Source: Thalassotalea atypica (GTDB lineage: Bacteria > Pseudomonadota > Gammaproteobacteria > Enterobacterales > Alteromonadaceae). Taken from it: DNA of 64,000 bases. This document shows, piece after piece, positions 47,358 through 56,924 of the stretch. Location: contig NZ_AP027364.1 of the NCBI RefSeq assembly GCF_030295975.1, forward strand, positions 3,658,001-3,722,000, written 5' to 3'. The notes below the pieces were generated by a model. It was not told where the DNA came from. It was given only the letters and a program-made list of their open reading frames with translations, and made no database searches. Positions within the stretch are counted from its first letter, which is position 1. The number at the start of each line of letters is the position of its first letter. The position numbers were made by a program, and so were the translations under genes.

Positions 47358-47781
47358 TTAAGCGGTAAACTACTTTAAGGCCACTGGTCATTGCGCTAGC
47401 AGGAATATACCCAATAGCTAAAGGGTTTTTCTCTAAGTAAGAAATAACATCATTAATCGTTTCTTTATCAACAACAGTTCTTTTTCTACCAGAAAATTTT
47501 AACCTTGCCCAATAGGCATTTACGCTAGCCAAGTTGCGATTAATCAATTGTTTATAGAAAATTTTCTTAAGTTCACGACTCCCAATGAACTCAACGGGCA
47601 CAGCCAATTCTCCATTTGGAAATGCAGCATATTTCCCCATAAAAATGTCAATAACCTCAGACTTACTTAATTGCTCGACTGCTGTATCTTTTTGCATGAC
47701 AATAAGCATTTCTTCTTGCGCAGATAATTGCGAAGAAAAGGAGAACAAAAAAGTAAAGAGAGTAGTTTTTAGCTTACTCAT
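47350..47781 (-). CDS. PstS-like periplasmic binding protein (short)
   Basis: This 143-residue protein has a signal peptide (residues 1-21, ending SQLSAQ) and the half-domain pattern of small phosphate-type binding proteins. Recognisable parts are LSKSEVIDIFMGKYAAFPNG, FIGSRELKKIFYKQLI, YWARLKFSGRKR and YLEKNPLAIGYIPASA. Such short proteins are often found with a porin and a sensor, not with an ABC transporter. Here the next gene is a periplasmic-sensing cyclase, so it may present a ligand to that enzyme. The ligand could be an oxyanion, but this is unproven. Confidence 0.8.
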   Translation of the reverse strand: MSKLKTTLFTFLFSFSSQLSAQEEMLIVMQKDTAVEQLSKSEVIDIFMGKYAAFPNGELAVPVEFIGSRELKKIFYKQLINRNLASVNAYWARLKFSGRKRTVVDKETINDVISYLEKNPLAIGYIPASAMTSGLKVVYRLNE

Positions 47782-48995
47782 AAAGCAAAACTCAAGGTAA
47801 ACATAAAAGTATTGACCGTTTCCTCAGGGGATCCCGCTGAGGTATTAATCCATAAAGTATCGCCATTTGCCTCTATTTTTGTTCGAATGTATTGCAGTTT
47901 TGATGCAAGACTTGGAGTTATGTCCCAACGCCAGCCCATAGACATTGAGGTTTGATTTGAGGAGTAAAAATTTCCGACTGTTTCAATAGCTTCGATTAGA
48001 GGAGCAATAGGCTCTTGATACACTTCTGGTTCATCAAAAGAATAATAATTCGAATCGGTTTTAGAAAATAAACTATAAAAAGTATGCTGATTATAGTGAT
48101 AGGCAGCACTTACATATCCACTTTTTAGATCACTGATCACTTCACTCTCAGAATTAACTTTTGCTAATTCAAAACCAAATAACCAATCACCTAGATATTT
48201 CTGCCCACTAAATGACAAATATTTCGCTAACTTGTTTTTAATAGAATAGTCTGAAATAAAACTTTCTTTATTTGGCCAGATAACTTCAGGTATAAGGGCA
48301 ATTTGCCGATGTAATTCACTGATTGCACTTGACTCATCACTCAGCTTTCCCTGCGTATACCTTGCTTGTAAATTCCAATCATTTTTATCATAAATTAATG
48401 ATGTACCAACCATATTTTCAAGGGCAATATTTTCAGACTGACTATCAGCTGTAATGGTTGAATCACTCCAACCAAGATAGAATTTTGTCTTTAAAACGGC
48501 ATCATTAATACGCGTCGAATAAGTTACATCACCACCATCGTAATATAGGTATGGAATAATGCCGTAGACCTCAGTTGGTACATTTGCCCACGTGTACGCA
48601 ACATTTATGTTCCTATACTCGGTTATGGTAAATAAATTTGGCGATAGTCGCCCAAGCCTAAACGACCAATTAGAGTCAGGGGTATATCGCATAAACGCCA
48701 TAGAGATGTAATCATCCCATTCAGGTTTGGCTATATCTCTAAATACAACTTGCCCTACCAAATCAATGTGATTGTTGATATTAGTTTCTAGCTGCCCCCC
48801 AATAAGGCTAAATTCTTCTAAATCAATATCGCCAGAATAAACACCATTATCACTTCGAATATCACGTCTATAACCATAACGCTCAGAATCAGACAAGGTT
48901 AATGCTAAAGTACCAAAACTACTCCATTGAACATCATTAGCATTTATTTGATTATGCAGAAAAAATGATAAAAAAAAGATAAGCTTTCGAAGCAC
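47778..48995 (-). CDS. Outer-membrane beta-barrel protein (porin-like)
   Basis: This protein has about 405 residues. The GTG at 48995 is chosen because a signal peptide (VLRKLIFFLSFFLHNQINA) starts right there; the frame is open 19 codons further to a TTG without a better ribosome site. The mature part has many alternating aromatic strands (WSFRLGRLSPNLFTITEYRNI, VYGIIPYLYYDGGDV, TFYSLFSKTDSNYY) and ends in TVNTFMFTLSFAL, as expected for a barrel. No transporter family is certain. It overlaps the binding-protein gene by four bases and is the first gene of the c-di-GMP operon. Confidence 0.7.
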   Translation of the reverse strand: MLRKLIFFLSFFLHNQINANDVQWSSFGTLALTLSDSERYGYRRDIRSDNGVYSGDIDLEEFSLIGGQLETNINNHIDLVGQVVFRDIAKPEWDDYISMAFMRYTPDSNWSFRLGRLSPNLFTITEYRNINVAYTWANVPTEVYGIIPYLYYDGGDVTYSTRINDAVLKTKFYLGWSDSTITADSQSENIALENMVGTSLIYDKNDWNLQARYTQGKLSDESSAISELHRQIALIPEVIWPNKESFISDYSIKNKLAKYLSFSGQKYLGDWLFGFELAKVNSESEVISDLKSGYVSAAYHYNQHTFYSLFSKTDSNYYSFDEPEVYQEPIAPLIEAIETVGNFYSSNQTSMSMGWRWDITPSLASKLQYIRTKIEANGDTLWINTSAGSPEETVNTFMFTLSFAL

Positions 48996-49375
48996 AATAA
49001 ATACTCGACCTGTTATTTCTTTTAAGATTAGAACATATATATAATGTTGCAACTTATTGAAACATTAACGAAACATCAGTACGAGATGTCGATAGATATA
49101 AAAATTTTATACTGTAGAAGAATTAAGCACACTGATTTTTATCATAAGTCAGAGCCTTATCATTAGAACGACAAAAATAAATTTTAAGTAAACTGCCTGT
49201 GACATAACTACAAGCGGCTAATAAATTGAATAAGTTAGCCGATAAGTTAACTAAATAAGCTAAAAATAGCCCGGTTCTTTCACAGCCCAAACATTATCAA
49301 ATTAGCAAGCAATACTTACATGATAGAATACTATCTGCACAATAACGTTCAGCCTTCCTAGAACCAAAAATAACA
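48996..49375. other. Intergenic region, promoter of the c-di-GMP operon
   Basis: About 380 AT-rich bases between the barrel-protein start and the end of the small GH20 gene. No gene is supported. The promoter of the four-gene operon is probably in the TATATATAT region around 49034-49045, close to the start codon. No clear terminator for the hexosaminidase operon is seen. Confidence 0.45.
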
Positions 49376-50467
49376 CTAATTATTAGCTTTTATCTTAGGA
49401 TAAATAATGCTAAAAGTTTTCACCGCACTTGCGCGTTCCTTGTGATCGCAAGCCTTACCTTGATAGCACTGATAAAAACTATCGAAACTTCCCCAGTAAG
49501 TATGCATTACTCCAAATAAGCGATTTTTAATAGTGTCGTTGCTGCTTGCGCGCATAGCTATCATATTAGCTACCTGAAATTCAGCAACACTGGGCACTTG
49601 ATATGATGCACTAATAACATTTAGGCCTTTTACCGCAAAATAGCCCGGTGTTGGTGGCGCAGACTCATATTGCCAGTCACAAATAATAACGTTTTTAGAT
49701 ATCAAATCGATTGCACTGTCAGTATCATTTTTTGAAGCGCCCCACATGCCAAGACCTGTGGTGTGGCCGTTTAGTAACCTGTCGCCCCATATATACATAG
49801 CAATATTTTTTCGTGCCAAATGCGCTTGGAAAAGGTTTACTTCATTGGCAAACAATTCAGCTTTATTTTGTCCTCTACAGCGTTCACAACCGTCTTCACC
49901 CAAAATAAACACTTCATCCATCCCCAAATGTATACCTTTAGCGCCAAACACTTCAACCAATTCGTCGATCACCGCCAAAACCACATCATGAACATCAGGA
50001 TGGTTAGGACAATAAGCGCGGGTATAGAAATCTTTATCAAGTACTTTGAGACCTGCATTTTCTTCGAACTCAGGATAAACCCTGAGCAATGAATGAATAT
50101 TGTCTTTCTTCCAAGATTGATGTCCTAACATATTAATAATTGGAATAATTTCGATATTATATTGTGCCGCCGTTTTAACAATTGTTTTTACTTGCTGCTC
50201 AGATAAGGCATTTTTTTCTGCTAGCTCAGGATGAGACTTAAACTGATAATTGTAGTTAATTCTAAGAAACAACTGATTAACCGCTGTCTTTGACAAATCA
50301 TTGTTAACAAAAGCAATAAATTGTTCAAAATTATCAGGCGCTGGTGAAGCAATGGCAAAACCACGCACAGGCAGTTTTTCTGCTTCTGAAAAAGCCCATA
50401 CGGTTACAGGCAGTATGATTAAAATTTTAATCAACAGCTTGCTTAAAAATCTTCTCTTTCTTTTCAT
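49376..50467 (-). CDS. GH20-like beta-N-acetylhexosaminidase, compact form
   Basis: This 363-residue protein has an N-terminal signal or membrane helix (residues about 10-26). The barrel has the GH20 catalytic pair in GIHLGMDEVFILGEDG, the usual 'HxGGDE' with Met in place of the second Gly. Other barrel elements are IEIIPIINMLGHQSW, MYIWGDRLL and VMHTYWGSFDSFYQC. It lacks the N-terminal domain of the larger GH20 in this locus. A CxxC pair (CERCRG) directly after the active site is unusual and may bind metal. It probably removes terminal GlcNAc units; the real substrate could be an oxidised or modified amino sugar. Confidence 0.78.
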   Translation of the reverse strand: MKRKRRFLSKLLIKILIILPVTVWAFSEAEKLPVRGFAIASPAPDNFEQFIAFVNNDLSKTAVNQLFLRINYNYQFKSHPELAEKNALSEQQVKTIVKTAAQYNIEIIPIINMLGHQSWKKDNIHSLLRVYPEFEENAGLKVLDKDFYTRAYCPNHPDVHDVVLAVIDELVEVFGAKGIHLGMDEVFILGEDGCERCRGQNKAELFANEVNLFQAHLARKNIAMYIWGDRLLNGHTTGLGMWGASKNDTDSAIDLISKNVIICDWQYESAPPTPGYFAVKGLNVISASYQVPSVAEFQVANMIAMRASSNDTIKNRLFGVMHTYWGSFDSFYQCYQGKACDHKERASAVKTFSIIYPKIKANN

Positions 50468-50601
50468 GAGAGTGCCTTTATTTTATCTCTGCTGGGTTAG
50501 AATGCTTTTAGTTATTTTTCTCTAGTTTATTTTTTAATCTCACTTATCCAAGCCTATAGCCAATAACAGCGTGCGTCAGGGAGTTTTTTAGTTCCTTCTG
50601 C

Positions 50602-51537
50602 CTACTTTTCAACAAAACTACGACCTGAAAATTCACTGACAAATGCCTCTATCGCACCACGTTTTTGCATGGTAATAAATACGGTTTTACCATCGCTGCC
50701 GCCAAAAGCGACATTGGTTGGAAATTGGCCTTTAAGTTTTACTTCACGTAAAAGCACACCTTGCGGTGAAACAATAGCGATAACTCCTTTACCATAACGC
50801 GCGATATATAAGTTGCCGTGAGTGTCTGCTCTCATGCCATCTAAACCATGTGTATCAAAGTGAATCAAAAGTTTTTTATTACTAATGCTGCCGTCGGCAG
50901 ATAGCTGATATTGCCAAACGTTACCTTGCACACTTTCATTAACGTAAAGCGTTTTATTATCCGGGCTCACTTCTATGCCGTTGGTCGTGCCCATATCTTT
51001 TTCCAATAAAGCCACTTCACCGTTTTGGTTAATGCGCCATAACTGCCCCGTATTGTTTGTCCAGTTAGGATCACTCGCCAACAAGATCCCATTTGACATA
51101 ATGGCAATATCATTTGGCTGATTCATTAAGGGGGAATGAGCGTATACTTCTGCTATCGGTGCTTGCTTATTACTGGAGTTGATACCTGAGGCACTGACTT
51201 TTAAAATATTATGATTAACGTAGTCCGCAATATACATATTGCCATTGCGGTCAAAACGAATACCGTTACCAACCGAATTGTTGCTAAGCTTTAGCAGTAT
51301 TTCACTCTTATTCCTGCCAATAACTTTTCCGATAGTGCCTTGTTGTTGGTAATTTACCGCATATAACACGCCATTTTCATCAACTGCTGGGCCTTCAACA
51401 CCATGAGTAAAAACACCATCAGTTATCCAATCAGCGCTGCTATATAACTTATTTGAGTTATTATTTAATTCATGACTTGCTACCTGCAAAACAGCCAACA
51501 TGGAAATGGCAAACGCCAGTGATAAAGTTTTTAACAT
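50602..51537 (-). CDS. SMP-30/gluconolactonase-family protein, exported
   Basis: This 311-residue protein has a signal peptide (residues about 1-21, ending LQVASH) and a six-bladed propeller. The metal ligands expected for SMP-30 lactonases can be placed: Glu in HGVEGPAVDENG, Asn in QPNDIAIMSNG, Asn in TNGIEVSPDNKTLYVNES and Asp in HGLDGMRADTHGNLY. It should hydrolyse sugar lactones in the periplasm. In this locus the likely substrate is an aldonolactone of N-acetylglucosamine or its oligomers. It lies between the two GH20 genes, 33 bases after the larger one. Confidence 0.85.
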   Translation of the reverse strand: MLKTLSLAFAISMLAVLQVASHELNNNSNKLYSSADWITDGVFTHGVEGPAVDENGVLYAVNYQQQGTIGKVIGRNKSEILLKLSNNSVGNGIRFDRNGNMYIADYVNHNILKVSASGINSSNKQAPIAEVYAHSPLMNQPNDIAIMSNGILLASDPNWTNNTGQLWRINQNGEVALLEKDMGTTNGIEVSPDNKTLYVNESVQGNVWQYQLSADGSISNKKLLIHFDTHGLDGMRADTHGNLYIARYGKGVIAIVSPQGVLLREVKLKGQFPTNVAFGGSDGKTVFITMQKRGAIEAFVSEFSGRSFVEK

Positions 51538-51570
51538 AAATTCTTCTCATTAAAATTGTGTGAATAAGCT

Positions 51571-54150
51571 TTATTCACTCGTCATTTGACAATGTTTTAA
51601 TAAGCTGCGCGCCAGAGGTACTGCAGCTATCACTATCTCTTTTGATTTTTGTTGTAAGGCAAGCAATTTGTTATCCAATCTCCTTAGCGACTTCTTGTGG
51701 TAGAAATTATCACTCATACAACCCTCTACTATTGTTGACGCTAGGCGATTAAATTTTTGCAGATCAGAAACAACTGCTGACAACGAAGATAACTTACCGT
51801 TTTGAGTTATTAACATGGATAGTTTTTTAGCGTTTTCTTGCCAAGACAAGAACTTCTTCTCCAGTTTTAGTAATGCTGATTTATCCCCTAACTTATACTC
51901 CCTTAAATAGCCTCTCATCATGATCAGGCTATAGCTTTCAACTGGCAGGTAATCAACAAAGTTATTCAAAGCTGCATTTTGATGGTACTGATGTTTTTGA
52001 TATTTCAGATGATGGCGAGTGTAATAATGCGCAGGCTCTAATGCCTCAGCTAAAGTAACTAGCGCAGCAAGTTCTTGATGCTTTTCAGACGGCTTAGCAA
52101 TTAAATTAGTAAATCCTGCCAGTAGTTGTTCTTGATGCTGTAAACCAATAATATCAGCAGCATAGTCATCAATAATCATTAACCTATGATACATATCATC
52201 ACTGTCTTTTAGCGACTCGGGTGACCAAAAACGTTCGGCGATGGCAAACAAGCGTGGCCAAGTGCGTAAATCGATATTTTGTTCATCAACCAGCTCTGAC
52301 CATAATGTCGCTTCGCCGCCTAATATATTTTTAGCCTGTTCAATAGCAAGCAGTGGCTGCAAGGTAATTTTTACTTCCCCTAGAATAGCTTGACCATTCG
52401 GCTCTATCGGGTAATAGCTATTTCCAAGCAAAGTAAAGCCACTAAGCGCTCCTGCTGCTGACAGTGATAATTCAAAACGCATTGGCCCCATCCAACTGTC
52501 GTGCGAAAAAACAACCTGATTATCTTGTAACTCTTGGAGTGAAGAATGAATTGCTACTTCTTTATGGTGATGTTCATTAAGCTTCAAATAGCCAATAAAC
52601 TTATTGTTTTTTTCATTGGAGATTAAGGTTAATGAGCCTTTCACCGCACTGCCCTTTAACCTAGGCATAGTAAACGACCACGTGCGCCACTGCTCCGCGT
52701 TTTGCATCTGTAGCTGCAGTATTTCATTGGCTTTTTGGCTCGCTAATGCAATATTGGCTAATGGGTCGTTACGATAATGATAAGCTGTCGCTTGCGGTTG
52801 GTCGATATAAAATCCTGCTGATAATAATGCTTGGTAACCACTACCCGCTATGCGATTTAATGACTCTAAGCCTCGCCATGATTGCACAACAATATCTTGA
52901 GGCAAGTCTTCGTGATGAATTTCATCCCAGCCCATCATTTTTCGTTTATGTTTGCTAAGAATTTTTTGCAGCTTTACGTTGAAAAAACTTTGCACATCAT
53001 CAGCGTCTTTCAAATTGTGCTTTAGCATTAAGGCTCTGACATCTTTACTACCAAGCCATTGCTTTGGATTTACTTCATCGCCACCAATATGTAGATACTC
53101 ATCAGGAAACAAATCCGTTAACTCTGTGATAACAGCCTCAATAAATTGATAAGTTTTAGGATTGGTGATATCAAGTAATGGCTCAAATACTCCCCATTGA
53201 CGCTCCGCAACGTAGTTGTTTTTTTCAGCGATAAGCTCAGGGTAAGCAACCGCAATCGCTGAAGCATGACCCGGCAAATCAAATTCAGGTACAACCCTGA
53301 TGCCTAAATTATTGGCATAAGTCACTAGTTCTTTGATTTCTTGTTGGGTGTAATACAAGCCATCTGAGGCCAACAGGTGCAATTTAGGGTAAGTTTTAGA
53401 CTCAATACGCCAGCCTTGATCATCGGTTAAATGCCAATGAAAAACATTGAGCTTAGCCGCCGCCATACCATCAAGTTGCCGTTTAATGGCATTAAGCGGT
53501 ATGAAATGCCGAACACTGTCAATAAGTAAACCTCGCCATTGAAAACGTGGTTGATCATTAATTTGTATCGCTGGTAATGTTAAGAACTTTTTTTGCGTCA
53601 CTGTCGCTGAAAGTTCAGGTATAGATATAATTTGTAACAAGCTAGTTAATGCATGCAAAGCGCCAAAATCACTGACCGCTTCAATATGAATAACTGCTTT
53701 AGTGATAGTCAGTTGATAGCTTTCGTTATCACCTAACTGAGGTAAATAATTGCCCTGTTCTGCATTATTACCGCTCTCAATAATTAATTTAACATCAGCC
53801 AAGTCACTATCTTCAACCGGTATAAAGCCTTGAAAAGCAAAACCCGGTACCCTTTTAACTTGCTCAGTAAAACGTTTGAGCGCAGCATGTTGTCTTTTTT
53901 CACTCATACCTGAAACAAACAACTTAGGTGCCTGCGTTAACATAAAACTGCCGTCAGCTTTTATCAGCTGCTTAGGGCATGGCATAAGTGTCAGGCAGTT
54001 ATCATTAGCCTTATTAACATTGTCTTGTTGTATCGAGTCGCTCGCAATACCACTAAAAGAGCAAAGTATTAAACTCAAAGAGATAACGAATAGTTGCAGG
54101 AGCGATACAAGCTTTCTTATTTTAATGATTATTTTTGTTAGCTTTTTCAA
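51571..54150 (-). CDS. GH20 beta-N-acetylhexosaminidase, exported
   Basis: This 859-residue protein starts at TTG (AGAGG lies 10 bases upstream; no ATG fits) with a signal peptide ending about residue 36. An N-terminal GH20b-like domain (about 55-195) precedes the catalytic barrel, with QWRGLLIDSVRHFIPL, FHWHLTDDQGWRIESKTYP, VPEFDLPGHASA, YLHIGGDEVNPKQW (the catalytic Asp-Glu), MGWDEI, and GGEATLWSELVD. It cleaves terminal beta-GlcNAc from chito-oligosaccharides in the periplasm or at the cell surface. It starts seven bases after the kinase stop, so it is part of the same operon. The C-terminal 200 residues form a helical extension of unknown role. Confidence 0.92.
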   Translation of the reverse strand: MKKLTKIIIKIRKLVSLLQLFVISLSLILCSFSGIASDSIQQDNVNKANDNCLTLMPCPKQLIKADGSFMLTQAPKLFVSGMSEKRQHAALKRFTEQVKRVPGFAFQGFIPVEDSDLADVKLIIESGNNAEQGNYLPQLGDNESYQLTITKAVIHIEAVSDFGALHALTSLLQIISIPELSATVTQKKFLTLPAIQINDQPRFQWRGLLIDSVRHFIPLNAIKRQLDGMAAAKLNVFHWHLTDDQGWRIESKTYPKLHLLASDGLYYTQQEIKELVTYANNLGIRVVPEFDLPGHASAIAVAYPELIAEKNNYVAERQWGVFEPLLDITNPKTYQFIEAVITELTDLFPDEYLHIGGDEVNPKQWLGSKDVRALMLKHNLKDADDVQSFFNVKLQKILSKHKRKMMGWDEIHHEDLPQDIVVQSWRGLESLNRIAGSGYQALLSAGFYIDQPQATAYHYRNDPLANIALASQKANEILQLQMQNAEQWRTWSFTMPRLKGSAVKGSLTLISNEKNNKFIGYLKLNEHHHKEVAIHSSLQELQDNQVVFSHDSWMGPMRFELSLSAAGALSGFTLLGNSYYPIEPNGQAILGEVKITLQPLLAIEQAKNILGGEATLWSELVDEQNIDLRTWPRLFAIAERFWSPESLKDSDDMYHRLMIIDDYAADIIGLQHQEQLLAGFTNLIAKPSEKHQELAALVTLAEALEPAHYYTRHHLKYQKHQYHQNAALNNFVDYLPVESYSLIMMRGYLREYKLGDKSALLKLEKKFLSWQENAKKLSMLITQNGKLSSLSAVVSDLQKFNRLASTIVEGCMSDNFYHKKSLRRLDNKLLALQQKSKEIVIAAVPLARSLLKHCQMTSE

Positions 54151-54157
54151 AGTTAGT

Positions 54158-55126
54158 TCAACCTCTAGTTTTTTCGGGGGCGCTAAACTGCATTAAGTCA
54201 CTCATATCTTCAGGCGCAATAATGGCGCCGGAATACTGGATAACTCGACCTGCAAGTACATGAGCAAATTGCGCTGATAAAGATATTGATTCGCCATTTA
54301 AGCGCCTTGCTAAGTAGCCTGCGGCAAAAGCATCGCCGGCGGCGCAAGTATCAATAATTTTTTCTTTAGCTAGTTCAGGACTAGAGATCTGTAACAGAGC
54401 AACATCCTTTTCTGCCGCTCTAATTAAACAAGGCTTTGCACCTTGTTTAATGACTAGTTCAACTCCGTCACCGAGCGAGGACAATGGATAACGGCTCAGT
54501 ATCGATGCAATAGTATCGCCACCATAAAGAGCATACTCATCCTCGTCGGTGAGAAAGGCGATATCAGCTAAGTTCATTGCCTGATGATAAATCGGTAAAG
54601 GTTGACGGCTTTGCCATAATATCGGTCGGTAGTTGTTATCAAAAATAACTCGCCCACCTTGACGCTTAAACGTTGTTAGCAGTTGAAACAGATACTGGCA
54701 ATCTTGAACTGATAAAATCGCTAGACTAATACCGGTAAAATAAAAGTAATCTATCTTGTTGTTGAGCAAGGCGGCTTCAAAGGCCTTATGGGAATGAGAA
54801 AAGTAATATTTAGCGGCACTATCATCACGCTCATAACGAAAGCTGCGTTCTCCTTGTTCATTATTGCTTATTGAATATCGCCCGAGCGGTTTTCCTTCTA
54901 TCTGGCTGACAAAGCCAGTATCAATGCCTTCTTGCTGCCATTTTGCCAGCAGTTGTGAACTTTCGTTATCTTGACCTATTGCGGTCGCATAACTCACCAT
55001 TACTTTTTTTGGAGATGTCACCCGAGCAAGATAAAGGGCGCTGTTTAAGCTATCTCCGCCAAACCGAAACATGCCCTTTGCATGATTTTCAATCATGCAT
55101 TCGCCAAAAAACAGGATATTTATCAT
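54158..55126 (-). CDS. kdgK: 2-keto-3-deoxygluconate kinase, PfkB family
   Basis: This 322-residue cytoplasmic kinase has the KDG-kinase start (NILFFGECMIENH), the PfkB signature 1 region (FRFGGDSLNSALYLAR), the RYERDDSAAKYY segment typical of KdgK, and signature 2 with the catalytic Asp (IIDTCAAGDAFAAGYLARR). It phosphorylates 2-keto-3-deoxygluconate to KDPG, which enters the Entner-Doudoroff pathway. Its ATG overlaps the SSS transporter stop (ATGA). Ribokinase or another sugar kinase is the alternative, but the sequence blocks favour KdgK. The symbol is by resemblance. Confidence 0.85.
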   Translation of the reverse strand: MINILFFGECMIENHAKGMFRFGGDSLNSALYLARVTSPKKVMVSYATAIGQDNESSQLLAKWQQEGIDTGFVSQIEGKPLGRYSISNNEQGERSFRYERDDSAAKYYFSHSHKAFEAALLNNKIDYFYFTGISLAILSVQDCQYLFQLLTTFKRQGGRVIFDNNYRPILWQSRQPLPIYHQAMNLADIAFLTDEDEYALYGGDTIASILSRYPLSSLGDGVELVIKQGAKPCLIRAAEKDVALLQISSPELAKEKIIDTCAAGDAFAAGYLARRLNGESISLSAQFAHVLAGRVIQYSGAIIAPEDMSDLMQFSAPEKTRG

Positions 55127-56568
55127 TTCGCTGCTCTTTGGCTGGGAATACTCGCTTGACTATCTGTCACTTGATAGCTTTTCAGTAAACGAGACGTCAG
55201 TAGCGTTACCGTTATACCGGCTAGCGCCGAAAAAAGAATAGCCGGCAATATCGGATTACCAAAGTATTCATGTAAAGGTTTATTGGTGCTAACAATAATG
55301 GCAGTCACCGTGCCGAAAAATAACGTGGCTATCGCTCCATACCAATTATATTGCGACCATAAACGCCCCAATAAACCACAGACGCACATGCCTGACATTA
55401 AAATAGCAATCATTTTAGTAATATAGGTAATAATGTCATTTGACTTCATCGCCAGTAACAAGGCGGTTCCAATGGTAAAAAACAGTCCAAGGCGAGAAAA
55501 TAAAATCATTTTATTTTGCTCTGGTGGCTGACCCACTACTAATCGATATATATCAGTTAACAATACGCTTACGCCCGCAATGGCATCAGAGCTAGCACTC
55601 GATAAGGTGGCCGAAATACCAGCGATAATAATTAATACCCCTAGCGCCAACGGCATCACATTTAACGCGATATAGGGAAAAGCAAACGCGGCATTATCTA
55701 ATTCATTGTTGATGCTATATGCGCTCATGCCGATAATAGCTGGGATAATTGAAAAGCCTAAATAAAGTACACCAGAGTAAATAAATGATTTGCGAATCGT
55801 ATTAACGTTTTTGCCAGAATATATCCGTTGGCGAAATGAGGGAGTTGCGAGTACACCAACTAAAACAGCGAGTGCCAAAGAAAATGCCGATAAGGGGCCC
55901 ATTTTTTCAAAAGCCAAAAAACTAGTATTTTCGGTAGGCTGTGCTGACATCATTGCTTGCCAACCATCAACATATTCAACGGAGAAATAAGCCATCGCAA
56001 TAAAGCCGATAAAGAGTATTAAAGCTTGAATAGAGTCAGTCCAGATCACAGCAGTGTAACCACCAATGATGACGTAAATGGCAAAACTTAATGCAATGAG
56101 TAACTTAGCCCATTGAAGGTCCATACCAGTCAACCAAGACAGATACATACCTCCACCAATAATGTGGGCGCCAAGCCAACCGATACTGGCCGCATAAATA
56201 ATAAAAGCGACAATGTTTTTAACATAAGCATTATTATCCACATAATAGCTAAGCTCTTCACTCATGGTGGTGAATTGCAAACGTCGTACAGGTGCAAAAA
56301 TCCACGCTAATAGTAAAATGCCGCAAGCGCCACCTAAGCCATATAAAGCACCAGCCCAGCCATTATGATAAGCAAAACCAACCGCACCCATGGAAGAGCC
56401 TGTGCCTACCATAGTAGCAACGGTGGTTCCTAATGACAGTAACAAAGGCACATTTCGCCCGGCGAGGAGAAAGTCATCGCCAGATTTCTGCTGTCGAGAA
56501 ACCCACCAACCGACCGTTATCATTAACAACATGTAGCCAATAAAAGCTAAGGTAAATACGATACTCAC
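55123..56568 (-). CDS. Sodium:solute symporter (SSS), probable amino-sugar-acid importer
   Basis: This protein of about 481 residues has 13 or 14 membrane helices. The SSS blocks are WWVSRQQKSGDDFLLAGRNV, VATMVGTGSSMGAVGFAY, GGYTAVIWTDSIQALILFIG and GISATLSSASSDAIAGVSVL. The GTG at 56568 is preferred because AAAGGAG lies five bases before it; a TTG further upstream is also open. The gene overlaps kdgK by four bases. By context it imports the substrate of the following enzymes, perhaps N-acetylglucosaminate; the substrate is inferred only. The MITE-like element lies directly upstream and separates it from ridA. Confidence 0.85.
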   Translation of the reverse strand: MSIVFTLAFIGYMLLMITVGWWVSRQQKSGDDFLLAGRNVPLLLSLGTTVATMVGTGSSMGAVGFAYHNGWAGALYGLGGACGILLLAWIFAPVRRLQFTTMSEELSYYVDNNAYVKNIVAFIIYAASIGWLGAHIIGGGMYLSWLTGMDLQWAKLLIALSFAIYVIIGGYTAVIWTDSIQALILFIGFIAMAYFSVEYVDGWQAMMSAQPTENTSFLAFEKMGPLSAFSLALAVLVGVLATPSFRQRIYSGKNVNTIRKSFIYSGVLYLGFSIIPAIIGMSAYSINNELDNAAFAFPYIALNVMPLALGVLIIIAGISATLSSASSDAIAGVSVLLTDIYRLVVGQPPEQNKMILFSRLGLFFTIGTALLLAMKSNDIITYITKMIAILMSGMCVCGLLGRLWSQYNWYGAIATLFFGTVTAIIVSTNKPLHEYFGNPILPAILFSALAGITVTLLTSRLLKSYQVTDSQASIPSQRAAK

Positions 56569-56610
56569 ACTGACTCCTTTCAAAAAATGTTCACTCTTTC
56601 GCTGATAGTT

Positions 56611-56922
56611 ATACCCAAGCCACTTGAAAATGCAGTTTCAGAGTTAAGCTAGGAAATCAGAGCAAGGCGCAGCACGCAGGTAATGGTTATTCTCGATAAT
56701 AGCTCCTGCATTATCCTAATGCCCCACATCCCTGTGGGAACCTTATCAAGTACTGCAACGCTGCACTGTTTTTCTAGCTTAGCTCCCGCAGGGCAAGGCG
56801 ATAAAGGCTCATCTCCGGCGTTATTGATTTTCACAATGGAACAACCATTCCTTTCAATCAATGTCTTGGTGCTAACCCTTTTTCGACTTGCTGAACCCTG
56901 CATTTTCAAGCGGTTTGGGTAT
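56611..56922. mobile_element. MITE-like element with terminal inverted repeats
   Basis: This 312-bp segment begins ATACCCAAGCCACTTGAAAA and ends TTTTCAAGCGGTTTGGGTAT. Each end is the near reverse complement of the other: about 25 bp with two mismatches. AGTT flanks both sides (56607-56610 and 56923-56926), as in a target duplication. It encodes no transposase; the short open frames inside are not credible proteins. A second internal inverted pair (GAGTTAAGCTAGGAAATCAG near 56642, CTGTTTTTCTAGCTTAGCTC near 56767) can fold the RNA further. The right end touches the ridA stop codon (56925-56927). It interrupts an otherwise tight operon. Confidence 0.75.
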
Positions 56923-56924
56923 AG

